Shown here: positions 1 through 5,589 of the stretch, piece by piece
Layout of the letters: the number at the start of each line of letters is the position of its first letter
Position numbering within the stretch: position 1 is the first letter of the stretch
Assembly: GCA_019309945.1 (NCBI GenBank)
Contig: JAFDFH010000202.1
Span: 1 to 5,909, forward strand
DNA from: Deltaproteobacteria bacterium
GTDB lineage: Bacteria; Desulfobacterota; Desulfobacteria; Desulfobacterales; JAFDFH01
Direction of reading: 5' to 3'
DNA: 5,909 nt
Translations under genes and position numbers: made by a program
The notes under the pieces: model-generated
Database searches by the model: none
Told to the model about the DNA's origin: nothing
The model's input: only the letters and a program-made list of their open reading frames with translations

Positions 1-970
1 GAATGTATGCTTCGGGAGTTGAAGGGATATCGTAGTTAATGACATGCGAGATCCGGGTTACATCAATTCCGCGAGCGGCGATATCGGTAGCCACCAGGAT
101 CTGAAAAGTGCCGTCCCGAAAGCCATCCAATGCAGCCTGGCGTTTTCCCTGGGAAAGGTTCCCTTGCAGCGTAGCCGACCGGTAGCCGGCAACAGCCAGT
201 TTCTTCCCCAGGCTCTTGGCTCGGTGTTTGGTTCGAGTAAAGACCAGAACCGACCTGATAGGGGTGGTACCCAACAAATTTAGCAAAAGCGCTGTTTTCA
301 GATGCTGGGCGACCGGGTAGAGGGCATGGCTGACAGTGTCCGCAGGCGCGGTCGTTCCTATCTGGACAGTGACTGGATTTCGCAGGATGTCCTTGGCTAG
401 GCGTCGTATTTCGGTGGGCATGGTAGCCGAGAAAAGCAGCGTCTGGCGCGCTTGTGGAAGATGCGTCAATATTTTTCTGATATCGGGGAGAAAACCCATA
501 TCGAACAACTGGTCAGCTTCGTCTATTACCAGCACTTCCAGTTGGGAGAAATCGACTGTATGACGACCGATATGGTCGCGAAGCCTGCCGGGGCAGGCAA
601 CGACAATATCGGCACGCTTCAGTTTCTGAATCTGTGGGTTAATACCCACGCCACCGTAAACCGCAACGCTTTTAAGGCGGGTTTTGCATCCCAGGATTTC
701 GATCGCCTGGTGAATCTGTTCGGCCAATTCTCGAGTGGGGGCCATGATCAGAGCACGAATGCAACCGTGTTTACCCCCCATCAATCGATTCAGGATCGGT
801 AGTACGAAGGCAGCCGTTTTGCCGGTGCCGGTTTGGGCCAGCCCCATCACATCGCAACCCTTCAGGATCAGCGGGATTGCCTGAGTCTGAATCGGGGTCG
901 GGATTACATAACCCGCTTCTAAAACGCCAGCCGCAACAGTGGGATGAAAATTAAATGCTTCAAAATTCAA
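1..970 (-). CDS. DEAD-box ATP-dependent RNA helicase, RhlE-like (3' end beyond window)
   Basis: Superfamily 2 RNA helicase that uses ATP to remodel RNA duplexes, in bacteria typically in ribosome assembly, RNA decay and cold adaptation. Read on the minus strand, 323 codons are open to the window edge. Visible motifs: Q motif (TPIQTQAIP, residues 25-33), Walker A AQTGTGKT (45-52), PTREL (78-82), PGRL (127-130), DEAD (150-153), SAT (181-183) and motif V around VATDIAARGIDV (293-304). The sequence stops at PEAYI, just before the expected HRIGRTGR motif VI, so the arginine-finger region and any C-terminal tail are not seen. The start is TTG at 970: the protein then begins (M)NFEAFNFHP, which matches the usual RhlE N-terminus, and AAGAAGG lies 6 bases upstream. 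No ATG or GTG fits. The order of motifs and the short N-terminus favour the RhlE group over DeaD or SrmB, but the missing C-terminus leaves the subfamily uncertain. Confidence 0.93.
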   Translation of the reverse strand, partial: MNFEAFNFHPTVAAGVLEAGYVIPTPIQTQAIPLILKGCDVMGLAQTGTGKTAAFVLPILNRLMGGKHGCIRALIMAPTRELAEQIHQAIEILGCKTRLKSVAVYGGVGINPQIQKLKRADIVVACPGRLRDHIGRHTVDFSQLEVLVIDEADQLFDMGFLPDIRKILTHLPQARQTLLFSATMPTEIRRLAKDILRNPVTVQIGTTAPADTVSHALYPVAQHLKTALLLNLLGTTPIRSVLVFTRTKHRAKSLGKKLAVAGYRSATLQGNLSQGKRQAALDGFRDGTFQILVATDIAARGIDVTRISHVINYDIPSTPEAYI

Positions 971-996
971 TATATACCTTCTTGCAGTGTTACAAT

Positions 997-1026
997 AAAA
1001 AAAGCCCCGGAGTTATTCCGAGGCTT
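997..1026 (-). terminator. Intrinsic terminator in the helicase leader (candidate attenuator)
   Basis: On the minus strand, arms at 1025-1017 and 1011-1003 form a nine-position stem (AGCCTCGGA with TCCGGGGCT, one A-C mismatch) closed by a 5-base loop. An uninterrupted run of seven T (1003-997) follows. This is the classic Rho-independent layout, and only on the minus strand, since the plus side of the hairpin lacks a T tract. It ends 26 bases before the helicase TTG and lies downstream of a plausible promoter (1072-1100). It would therefore stop transcripts within the helicase's own 5' leader as well as read-through from the amidohydrolase gene. Confidence 0.75.
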
Positions 1027-1071
1027 ACATATAATTTTTGATTGACAACCAGGAACACTATTATTGGGCGA

Positions 1072-1100
1072 ACAATATAGTTTGCAGAAGTCTTTGTCAA
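1072..1100 (-). promoter_or_regulatory. Sigma70-like promoter for the helicase
   Basis: The minus strand carries a perfect TTGACA (1100-1095), a 17-base spacer and TATTGT (1077-1072, 4 of 6 to TATAAT). An alternative -10 TATATT (1079-1074) has a 15-base spacer. The expected start of transcription is near 1065, giving a leader of about 95 bases that contains the terminator hairpin. The promoter is inferred from consensus only. Confidence 0.5.
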
Positions 1101-1148
1101 GCTTATTCGTAAAATTGATAACAACCGGGTGGTGGCTATTAGCTAACT

Positions 1149-1291
1149 AGTGTTCATCCAGAAATGAGGATTTTTGTTTAAGATCAAGGCCTGCGAAAAA
1201 AATAACCACAGGCATAAGTTTGATATTCCGAGGATTATTTTTTGAGCATAACGCAGATATTGAGCAAAAAGACCATTTATGGATGGGCACT
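1149..1291. mobile_element. MITE-like non-autonomous element with terminal inverted repeats
   Basis: A 143-bp stretch with no ORF is bounded by inverted ends. The left end, AGTGTTCATCCAGAAATG (1149-1166), matches the inverted right end (1291-1274) at 15 of 18 positions. With one gap the similarity continues inward to about 37 bases (TTTTTGTTTAAGATC against TTTTTGCTCAATATC). The flanks share AACT outside the ends (1145-1148 and 1292-1295). Alternatively, a TA duplication (1148-1149 and 1291-1292) sits at a CTAG site, as IS630/mariner-type elements target. The interior has a short GCCTG/CAGGC stem and A/T runs. It fits a miniature inverted-repeat element mobilised in trans. No transposase is in the window, and copy number elsewhere is unknown. 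Confidence 0.6.
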
Positions 1292-1369
1292 AACTATTTC
1301 AAAGAGGCCATCTATAGTCAGCAATTTCTTTATTTTCATTCCATCGATAACAATTAAAGTAGGCTATCT

Positions 1370-1488
1370 ATGGTCCTTCAGGAATTTGACGAAGAAGAAA
1401 AAGTGACTATTACCTTCAAGGCGGCCAGAAGCTGGCAGGCGCCTTGGCCACCAAGTCGCATCTCTACTCAATAGCATCTAAATTTTAA
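1370..1488 (+). other. Possible small ORF or decayed coding remnant, frame-broken
   Basis: ATG at 1370 opens a 34-codon frame beginning MVLQEFDEEEKVTITFKAAR and ending with TAG at 1472-1474. From about 1429 the next frame reads KLAGALATKSHLYSIASKF and stops at TAA 1486-1488. A single frameshift near 1425-1430 would join an acidic/beta-like start to a helix-like end of about 39 residues. The Shine-Dalgarno is weak (AGG, 6 bases before the ATG), and the 3' end overlaps the amidohydrolase stop codon on the other strand. I do not recognise the product. It could equally be chance, as the hairpin at 1417-1446 lies across the putative frameshift. Confidence 0.2.
1417..1446. other. Strong stem-loop downstream of the amidohydrolase gene
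   Basis: CAAGGCG (1417-1423) pairs with CGCCTTG (1440-1446). Inside, GCCAG (1424-1428) pairs with CTGGC (1432-1436) around a 3-base loop, with a 3-base bulge (1437-1439). All 12 pairs are Watson-Crick. It begins 31 bases past the stop codon of the minus-strand amidohydrolase gene, where a 3' end would be expected. No T tract follows on either strand, so it is not a canonical intrinsic terminator. It may protect the mRNA 3' end or be an unrelated palindrome. Confidence 0.45.
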
Positions 1489-2317
1489 GAAGTTGCGCCG
1501 CATTACCCCCGCAAATGGCCTCGATGTCGCGTGGAGATAAACCGCTGCTTTCCAGTTCCTTGAAATACCGTGTCGGCTTCAAAAGGGGAAAGTCCGTACC
1601 AAAAAGGATTTTTTCCAATCCGGCCATTGCCTTGGCATACGACCAAATCTCAGGATCATACAAAAACGGAGAAGCCGCCGTATCATACCATACATGGTTT
1701 AGACTTTCTTTGACTTCCTTTTTAAGAAGATTGTATAAAAATATTCCGCCTCCCCAATGGGCAAGAACGAGCGTGTTTGCAGAAAACCTTTTAACCAGAT
1801 TGTAAATCTGCATCAACGTGTTTGGACTTTTGCCGGGATACATATGACCGACAGGTTCATTGGTATGAATTAATACCGGAACATCATGATTGCGACAAAT
1901 TTCCATTAAAGGTTCCAGGTTCTCGATCGCCTTTACGTCGATACCGGATTCATAAAAAGCGAGCTCACCTAACCCTGAAAGGCCCTCTGCAAGACAACGC
2001 TCGGTTTCCCGCTCCGCTCCCTTATCCGATGGATCGAGGCAGCAAAAGCCGATGAGACGATCCGGATATTTTGCTACCGATTCCATGATATAGTCATTTT
2101 GCTTCTTTGAAATTTCTAAATTTTTCCATGGAAACCCGAAAATAACGGATCGATCCACTCCTTGGGCGTCCATTGTATTGACCAGCTCTTGGGCGCCCAC
2201 AAGCTTTGACTTTGCAGAATCATACAAAAGTTTAAAAGCCGATTCACCTGGAAAATACTTGCTTCTGTTTGCACGTATTTCTTCTGGGAATATATGGGTG
2301 TGAAAGTCTATTATCAT
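1478..2317 (-). CDS. Amidohydrolase-2 family TIM-barrel metal-dependent hydrolase
   Basis: A 279-residue member of the amidohydrolase superfamily (Amidohydro_2 type), cytoplasmic and probably acting on a small carboxylated or cyclic substrate by metal-assisted hydrolysis, hydration or decarboxylation. The substrate cannot be told from sequence. Expected metal-site elements are present: HxH after strand 1 (H6, H8 in MIIDFHTHIF), GELAF with E118, VPVLIHTNE with H151, LVLAHWGGG with H187, and LFGTDFPLL with D242. The length suits a complete single-domain barrel. I chose ATG 2317 because GGAGG (2331-2327) lies 9 bases upstream and the family usually starts a few residues before the HxH. ATG at 2323 is only 3 bases from that site, and an in-frame ATG at 2443 would add 42 residues that look non-coding (the extension includes the GGAGG sites). 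Divergent from the PK-C-like gene at 2469. Downstream lie a stem-loop and the MITE-like repeat. Confidence 0.88.
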   Translation of the reverse strand: MIIDFHTHIFPEEIRANRSKYFPGESAFKLLYDSAKSKLVGAQELVNTMDAQGVDRSVIFGFPWKNLEISKKQNDYIMESVAKYPDRLIGFCCLDPSDKGAERETERCLAEGLSGLGELAFYESGIDVKAIENLEPLMEICRNHDVPVLIHTNEPVGHMYPGKSPNTLMQIYNLVKRFSANTLVLAHWGGGIFLYNLLKKEVKESLNHVWYDTAASPFLYDPEIWSYAKAMAGLEKILFGTDFPLLKPTRYFKELESSGLSPRDIEAICGGNAAQLLKI

Positions 2318-2357
2318 CCGCATATACCTCCGTAAATTGTTTCTGTTTATTATCCAT
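2244..2357 (-). other. Possible leader ORF overlapping the amidohydrolase start
   Basis: On the minus strand, ATG 2357 follows GGAGG (2367-2363) with an ideal 5-base spacer. It opens a 37-codon frame beginning MDNKQKQFTEVYADDNRLSH and ending at TGA 2246-2244. The frame is shifted relative to the amidohydrolase and covers its ribosome site and first 24 or so codons. It could be a regulatory leader peptide, a relic of an older start now separated by a frameshift, or chance. The start signal is better than that of the hydrolase itself. The peptide resembles nothing I know. Confidence 0.25.
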
Positions 2358-2391
2358 GTTAACCTCCATTTCTTTAAATGGAAACAAGCTA

Positions 2392-2419
2392 TTGACTGGA
2401 GCGGTAAATAATATAAATT
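2392..2419 (+). promoter_or_regulatory. Candidate promoter for the plus-strand gene cluster
   Basis: TTGACT (2392-2397, 5 of 6 to TTGACA), a 16-base spacer and TAAATT (2414-2419, 4 of 6). TATAAA at 2412-2417 is an alternative but leaves only 14 bases. Predicted start near 2426. It shares its -10 DNA with the divergent amidohydrolase promoter. Confidence 0.35.
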
Positions 2420-2443
2420 ATAGCACATGCCCACAATAAGCAA
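2417..2443 (-). promoter_or_regulatory. Extended -10 promoter for the amidohydrolase gene
   Basis: The minus strand reads TGCTATAAT: a perfect TATAAT (2422-2417) preceded by the TGn extension. Only a weak -35 (TTGCTT at 2443-2438, 15-base spacer) precedes it. Predicted transcription start is near 2410, giving a leader of roughly 90 bases. The -10 overlaps the candidate -10 of the divergent plus-strand promoter. Confidence 0.5.
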
Positions 2444-2468
2444 TACCGATTAGGGAAAGGAGGATAAC

Positions 2469-3017
2469 ATGCATTTTGATGAACCCGGCAAAGCCCATAC
2501 GGAACAGACACTGAAACTCGCCTTTGACAGGGGAATTGAATTGGGATTGAACGAAGTGGTTCTGGCGTCCACAAAAGGGGATACGGCCTATAAGGCTCTG
2601 GAAATCTTCGAGGGTTTCAAGATCATCGTCGTGACCTATCACTGCGGTTTCAAGAAACCTTTCGAGAATGTTATGTCGGCGGATGTAAAAAAAGACCTTG
2701 AGGGAAAAAAGGTGACGGTCGTTACCGCCACACATGCCCTGTCCGGTGTCGAACGCGCGATCGCCAAAAAATATACCGGCAGTTATCCGGTACTGTTGAT
2801 AGCCGACACCCTTAGATGCTTTGGTCAAGGAACCAAGGTTGCCGTAGAGGTATCCATAATGGCCGCGGATGCCGGAGCGCTTTCAGGAAACGATATTATT
2901 TCCATCGGGGGAACCGGCAGGGGTGCGGATGCAGCCCTGGTTATCAAACCGGCCAATCAATCTGATTTTTTTGATATCCGTATCCGCGAAATCATCTGCA
3001 AGCCTAGAGATTTTTAA
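2469..3017 (+). CDS. Stand-alone pyruvate kinase C-terminal-like (PK_C) domain protein
   Basis: A 182-residue protein resembling the C-terminal allosteric domain of pyruvate kinase without the catalytic barrel, as in the archaeal MTH1675-type proteins of that fold. Visible features are an N-terminal helix (HTEQTLKLAFDRGIELGL, about 9-26), the strand-turn VVLASTKGDTAYKALEI (30-46), central strands IIVVTYHCGF and VTVVTATHAL, and the strong signature IISIGGTGRGADAALVIKP near 143-161. In pyruvate kinase this domain binds effectors. Here a ligand-binding or regulatory role is inferred and no catalytic activity is claimed. The start is well set: GGAGG (2459-2463) lies 5 bases before ATG 2469. It is first in the probable operon and only 3 bases from the zinc-ribbon gene, which suggests translational coupling. 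Function is unknown; the fold assignment is from recognised motifs. Confidence 0.82.
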   Translation: MHFDEPGKAHTEQTLKLAFDRGIELGLNEVVLASTKGDTAYKALEIFEGFKIIVVTYHCGFKKPFENVMSADVKKDLEGKKVTVVTATHALSGVERAIAKKYTGSYPVLLIADTLRCFGQGTKVAVEVSIMAADAGALSGNDIISIGGTGRGADAALVIKPANQSDFFDIRIREIICKPRDF

Positions 3018-3020
3018 TAA

Positions 3021-3332
3021 ATGTTTCTGATTGCCGGTATTTCTCCAAAAACGAAGATCCTTGATGATATCCCCAGGCGATGCCCGCTATGCGGGTTGGC
3101 CCAGGCTTATTTTAAACGGGTGGATCATTATTTCAGCATCTTTTTTATGCCCGTTTTAAGGATCAAAAAGGGAGAGCCGTTTATCATGTGCGAAAAGTGT
3201 GAAATAGCGTTGCATGAATTGGAGGAAGAACTTCACCCGCGGCAGGCAAAGGGGAAGTTCGCCTGCAAGAATTGCGGCCGAACATTACAAAAGGGATTCA
3301 GGTACTGTCCATTCTGCGGGAAGCCGGTTTGA
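3021..3332 (+). CDS. Double zinc-ribbon protein
   Basis: A small, probably soluble protein of 103 residues with four CxxC knuckles: CPLC (21-24), CEKC (57-60), CKNC (82-85) and CPFC (96-99). The first pair brackets a hydrophobic stretch (YFKRVDHYFSIFFMPVLRI, 30-48) as in the zinc_ribbon_15 type family. The last pair forms a compact C-terminal ribbon of the kind used for protein or nucleic-acid contacts. A charged helix (HELEEELHPRQ) links them. The function is not known. ATG 3021 lies 3 bases after the stop of the PK-C-like gene and has almost no Shine-Dalgarno of its own, so translation probably depends on re-initiation after that gene. The MFLIAGISP start looks typical for the family, which supports this choice. 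Confidence 0.85.
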   Translation: MFLIAGISPKTKILDDIPRRCPLCGLAQAYFKRVDHYFSIFFMPVLRIKKGEPFIMCEKCEIALHELEEELHPRQAKGKFACKNCGRTLQKGFRYCPFCGKPV

Positions 3333-3373
3333 AGCCTTTTTTCTAATCATCCCCTTAGGTTCCATGTTCACAT

Positions 3374-3889
3374 ATGGAAATTCTACCACCCAACCGTCCA
3401 AATAGGTTCTCTGAACGCCATGTTGTTCTGGTTGCACCGGAAGTGCACTGGAACACCGGCAACATCGGCCGCACCTGTTTGGGTGCGGGTGCTTTTCTTC
3501 ATCTGATCAAACCACTGGGATTCTCCCTTGAAAGCCGTGAAGTAAAACGGGCGGGCTTGGATTACTGGTCCAAAGTTAAACTGACGGTCTGGAATGACTT
3601 CAAATCGTTTAAGAAAAAGATGACGCCACAAAAAGATGAAGTGGCCCTGTTTACAAAAAAAGGGGCCAATCCCTTCTGGTCCATGCCTTTTCCGGAAAGG
3701 CTGTTTCTTATTTTCGGATCAGAGACCGGGGGACTCCCTGAGACGATCCTTGCCATGTACCAGGAGTCAACCTACCAGATCCCGATTTCAAATGAAATAC
3801 GATCACTTAACCTGTCCACAGTGGTCGGCATCGCCTTGTACGAAAGTCTGCGGAGGTTGCAGCCGATTAACCCGTGGACAAGAACTTAA
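3374..3889 (+). CDS. trmL: tRNA (cytidine(34)-2'-O)-methyltransferase, SPOUT family
   Basis: TrmL transfers a methyl group from S-adenosylmethionine to the 2'-OH of the wobble nucleotide of tRNA-Leu isoacceptors and acts as a dimer with a SPOUT trefoil knot. The signatures are all here: PEVHWNTGNIGRTCLGAGA (22-40), LIKPLGF (44-50), RAGLDYW (59-65), the knot motif LIFGSETGGLP (112-122) and IPISNEIRSLNLSTVVGIAL (136-155) with the conserved S-x-N core. At 171 residues it is slightly longer than E. coli TrmL (YibK), mainly from about 15 extra N-terminal residues. ATG 3374 is the only in-frame ATG that keeps the whole first strand, but its Shine-Dalgarno is poor (nearest AGG about 15 bases away), so the start is less sure than the family. 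It is an operon member between the zinc-ribbon and peptidase genes. Confidence 0.93.
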   Translation: MEILPPNRPNRFSERHVVLVAPEVHWNTGNIGRTCLGAGAFLHLIKPLGFSLESREVKRAGLDYWSKVKLTVWNDFKSFKKKMTPQKDEVALFTKKGANPFWSMPFPERLFLIFGSETGGLPETILAMYQESTYQIPISNEIRSLNLSTVVGIALYESLRRLQPINPWTRT

Positions 3890-3907
3890 GCGTGATACAG
3901 GGAGCTC

Positions 3908-5308
3908 ATGTTAAAATACGCATCCAACGAATTGGAATTTGAAAACATCCTCCACCTTCTCAACTACCGATGGAATCTGGAAGCCCTTGCCCTTTGGAAA
4001 GGCGATCGTGTCCCTTTTGAGGCCTACAAAATTTATGAAGGCTATGAAGACTTTATAACCCTTGATACGCTGGCACAACTGGACCAAATTGAGGCCCCTG
4101 CAACAAGAACCCGACTCAAACACGCGCTCATTGACCATTACCTTCAACGGATCCTACTTCCCCATGAAAACGAGATGAGAACCTGGATGAACGGCGCTGC
4201 GGCGGTGGTTGATGGCGAAAAGATCAACTTTCGCAATACGATTCCCTGGTGTCAGAAGTCCAGCACTTATGAAACACGGCAGATTCTTCAGAAAGAAACC
4301 TTGTCTATCTGTAGGTTTCTGAAGCCCTTTGTCCTCAACTACTGGAATATGTTGTTGGATGTCCTCCGCAAGGATCTTGGATTTCGAAATTATCTGGATT
4401 ACTGCCACCAGAAAAAAGGAATTGAATACCGGCATTATTACGAATTATTAAAAAAACTTCTTGCGGAAACAGATTCGATCTATTTTCCTGCTATGGAGCG
4501 TTGGAGCCGCAAGCGGTTCGGCAAACCACTGAGCGCGCTCACTCGCTTTGATGCCATTAATATTCTGGGGCTCGAACAATTTGATTCTCTTTTCCCTGAC
4601 AGGGCAATGGAAGACCTCACTGCTTTTTTTAATTACTGGAAGATCGATCTAAAAAATACGCCGGGTCTCAATCTGGAACTGGGAAAAAAAGAGGGCAAAA
4701 GCGCTCAGGCCATTTGCTTCGTTCTTCAAGTGCCTGAAGAGGTTTATATTCTCATGCAGCCTGAAGGCGGATGGATTGATCTGGAAACACTTTGGCATGA
4801 ACTGGGCCACGGTCTTTCAGCCGTGTTCACGTCACCTGAACTTTCCATCATTGATCGCGACATGGCCACGTCGTTCAGCTTATCTGAATCTTACGCTTTT
4901 CTGCTACAGAACATTACCCTGTCCCACCCATTCCTGTGCGAGTATCTGGGATTAAAATCCACAGATGCTGATGAACTTTGTTACTACAAAGTGCTCAAGG
5001 ATCTTTCAATATTCAGGAGATACGCTGCAAAATTTTTAGTAGAATATGAAATGTTTGCAAGGGAAGATCTTTCCAACGGTGAACCTTATGCAGCATTGAT
5101 GACCCAATATACCGGCTTTTACTATCAAGCGGATACCCACCTTTTTGATCTGGTTCCTGAATTCTATAGCCTGGACTACCTCCTTGGGTGGTTGGCCGAG
5201 GCCTGGACTACCTCCTTGGGTGGTTGGCCGAGGCCAAGCTGGAAAACTTTCTCCGGGAACATTTGGGGTCCCGCTGGATTTATCACCCCGAAGCCCCCGA
5301 GATCCTAA
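3908..5308 (+). CDS. M3-like zinc metallopeptidase, C-terminus altered by a frameshifting duplication
   Basis: Probably a cytoplasmic oligopeptidase of the thimet/oligoendopeptidase F (M3) type. The zinc site is clear: HELGH (H297, E298, H301) and a likely third ligand E327 in SLSESYAFL, 26 residues on, matching M3 spacing. A tyrosine-rich stretch (TGFYYQADTHLF, then FYSLDYLLGW, about 398-428) resembles the substrate-binding loop of the family. There is no signal peptide. ATG 3908 follows AGGGAG (3899-3904) with a tight 3-base spacer and lies 18 bases after trmL. The reading frame is genuine to residue 432. After that a 32-bp tandem duplication throws it into another frame, giving 34 unrelated residues (starting WTTSLGGWPRP) and a stop at 5308. 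Without one copy the protein would have 493 residues. At about 490 residues even the repaired form is shorter than OpdA/Dcp or PepF, so the substrate range is uncertain. The active-site residues remain, but loss of the last helices may destabilise the fold. Confidence 0.8.
   Translation: MLKYASNELEFENILHLLNYRWNLEALALWKGDRVPFEAYKIYEGYEDFITLDTLAQLDQIEAPATRTRLKHALIDHYLQRILLPHENEMRTWMNGAAAVVDGEKINFRNTIPWCQKSSTYETRQILQKETLSICRFLKPFVLNYWNMLLDVLRKDLGFRNYLDYCHQKKGIEYRHYYELLKKLLAETDSIYFPAMERWSRKRFGKPLSALTRFDAINILGLEQFDSLFPDRAMEDLTAFFNYWKIDLKNTPGLNLELGKKEGKSAQAICFVLQVPEEVYILMQPEGGWIDLETLWHELGHGLSAVFTSPELSIIDRDMATSFSLSESYAFLLQNITLSHPFLCEYLGLKSTDADELCYYKVLKDLSIFRRYAAKFLVEYEMFAREDLSNGEPYAALMTQYTGFYYQADTHLFDLVPEFYSLDYLLGWLAEAWTTSLGGWPRPSWKTFSGNIWGPAGFITPKPPRS
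5169..5232 (+). repeat. Perfect 2 x 32-bp tandem duplication within the peptidase gene
   Basis: Positions 5169-5200 and 5201-5232 are identical and begin GCCTGGACTACC. The GCC at the start is found again right after copy 2 (5233-5235), so the ancestral unit was flanked by a GCC microhomology, as expected for replication slippage. Because 32 is not a multiple of three, the extra copy shifts the reading frame of the peptidase gene. Confidence 0.97.
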
Positions 5309-5421
5309 AAAGGTGGTGGGCCCAGGGTAACCAAAATGACCTTCATGATTTTCTGGATAAAAATGCCATGGGTCCCTTGACCCCTGATTTGCTGATGAAA
5401 CGATGGAAAGACAATCTTTAA
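5233..5421 (+). pseudogene. Detached C-terminal coding segment of the M3-like peptidase
   Basis: This frame reads AKLENFLREHLGSRW and continues to KRWKDNL, stopping with TAA 5419-5421. It is the natural continuation of the peptidase: joined after a single repeat copy, LDYLLGWLAEA runs directly into KLENFL with no stop. It encodes the native last 61 residues, helical and rich in charged and Trp residues. The only ATG in this frame (5188) has no Shine-Dalgarno, so this part is probably not translated alone. Continued coding quality up to the stop argues that the break is recent. Confidence 0.85.
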
Positions 5422-5477
5422 CGTATAAATTCAAGGTGGGATGAGCACCAAAGTCAATGTTTTACAAAGGTCTCGTG

Positions 5478-5506
5478 TTGACTATTGGTAATATAGGGCT
5501 TATATA
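5478..5506 (+). promoter_or_regulatory. Candidate promoter upstream of the K+ channel gene
   Basis: TTGACT (5478-5483), exactly 17 bases, then TATATA (5501-5506); TATATT at 5503-5508 is an alternative -10. Predicted start near 5513, giving a leader of about 75 bases. The 168-base gap between the peptidase remnant and the channel gene holds no ORF and no clear terminator, only this signal and short direct repeats. Confidence 0.4.
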
Positions 5507-5589
5507 TTCCGAAAATCGGACGGTAGTCAATTCAAACACCATTACCATAACAATTTTACCATAAACAACCCAAGACCGGAATAGGGCTT

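Noticed and set aside
44..802. Several plus-strand open frames across the first 800 bases
   Set aside because: They lie antisense to the helicase, whose complete motif series on the minus strand explains the region. Their translations show no family features.
986..1059. AGTGTT...AACACT ends around the helicase terminator as a second miniature element like 1149-1291
   Set aside because: Only six bases match at the ends and the similarity does not extend inward, so I treat it as possible leader base pairing only.
2318..2443. Longer amidohydrolase N-terminus starting at ATG 2443
   Set aside because: The extension reads through the predicted -10 and both GGAGG sites and has no Shine-Dalgarno of its own; the family normally starts just before the HxH motif.
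2418..2828. A 136-codon minus-strand frame opposite the PK-C-like gene
   Set aside because: It is antisense to a gene with a perfect ribosome site and clear family motifs, and its own translation is not recognisable.
3333..3373. T-rich stretch after the zinc-ribbon gene as a possible terminator
   Set aside because: The bases before the T run (GGAAGCCGGTTTGAAGCC) form direct, not inverted, repeats, so there is no stem, and trmL follows closely on the same strand.
5508..5520. Small hairpin TCCGA-AAA-TCGGA as a terminator after the peptidase gene
   Set aside because: Only 5 pairs with a 3-base loop and no T tract; it also lies at the predicted start of the channel transcript.
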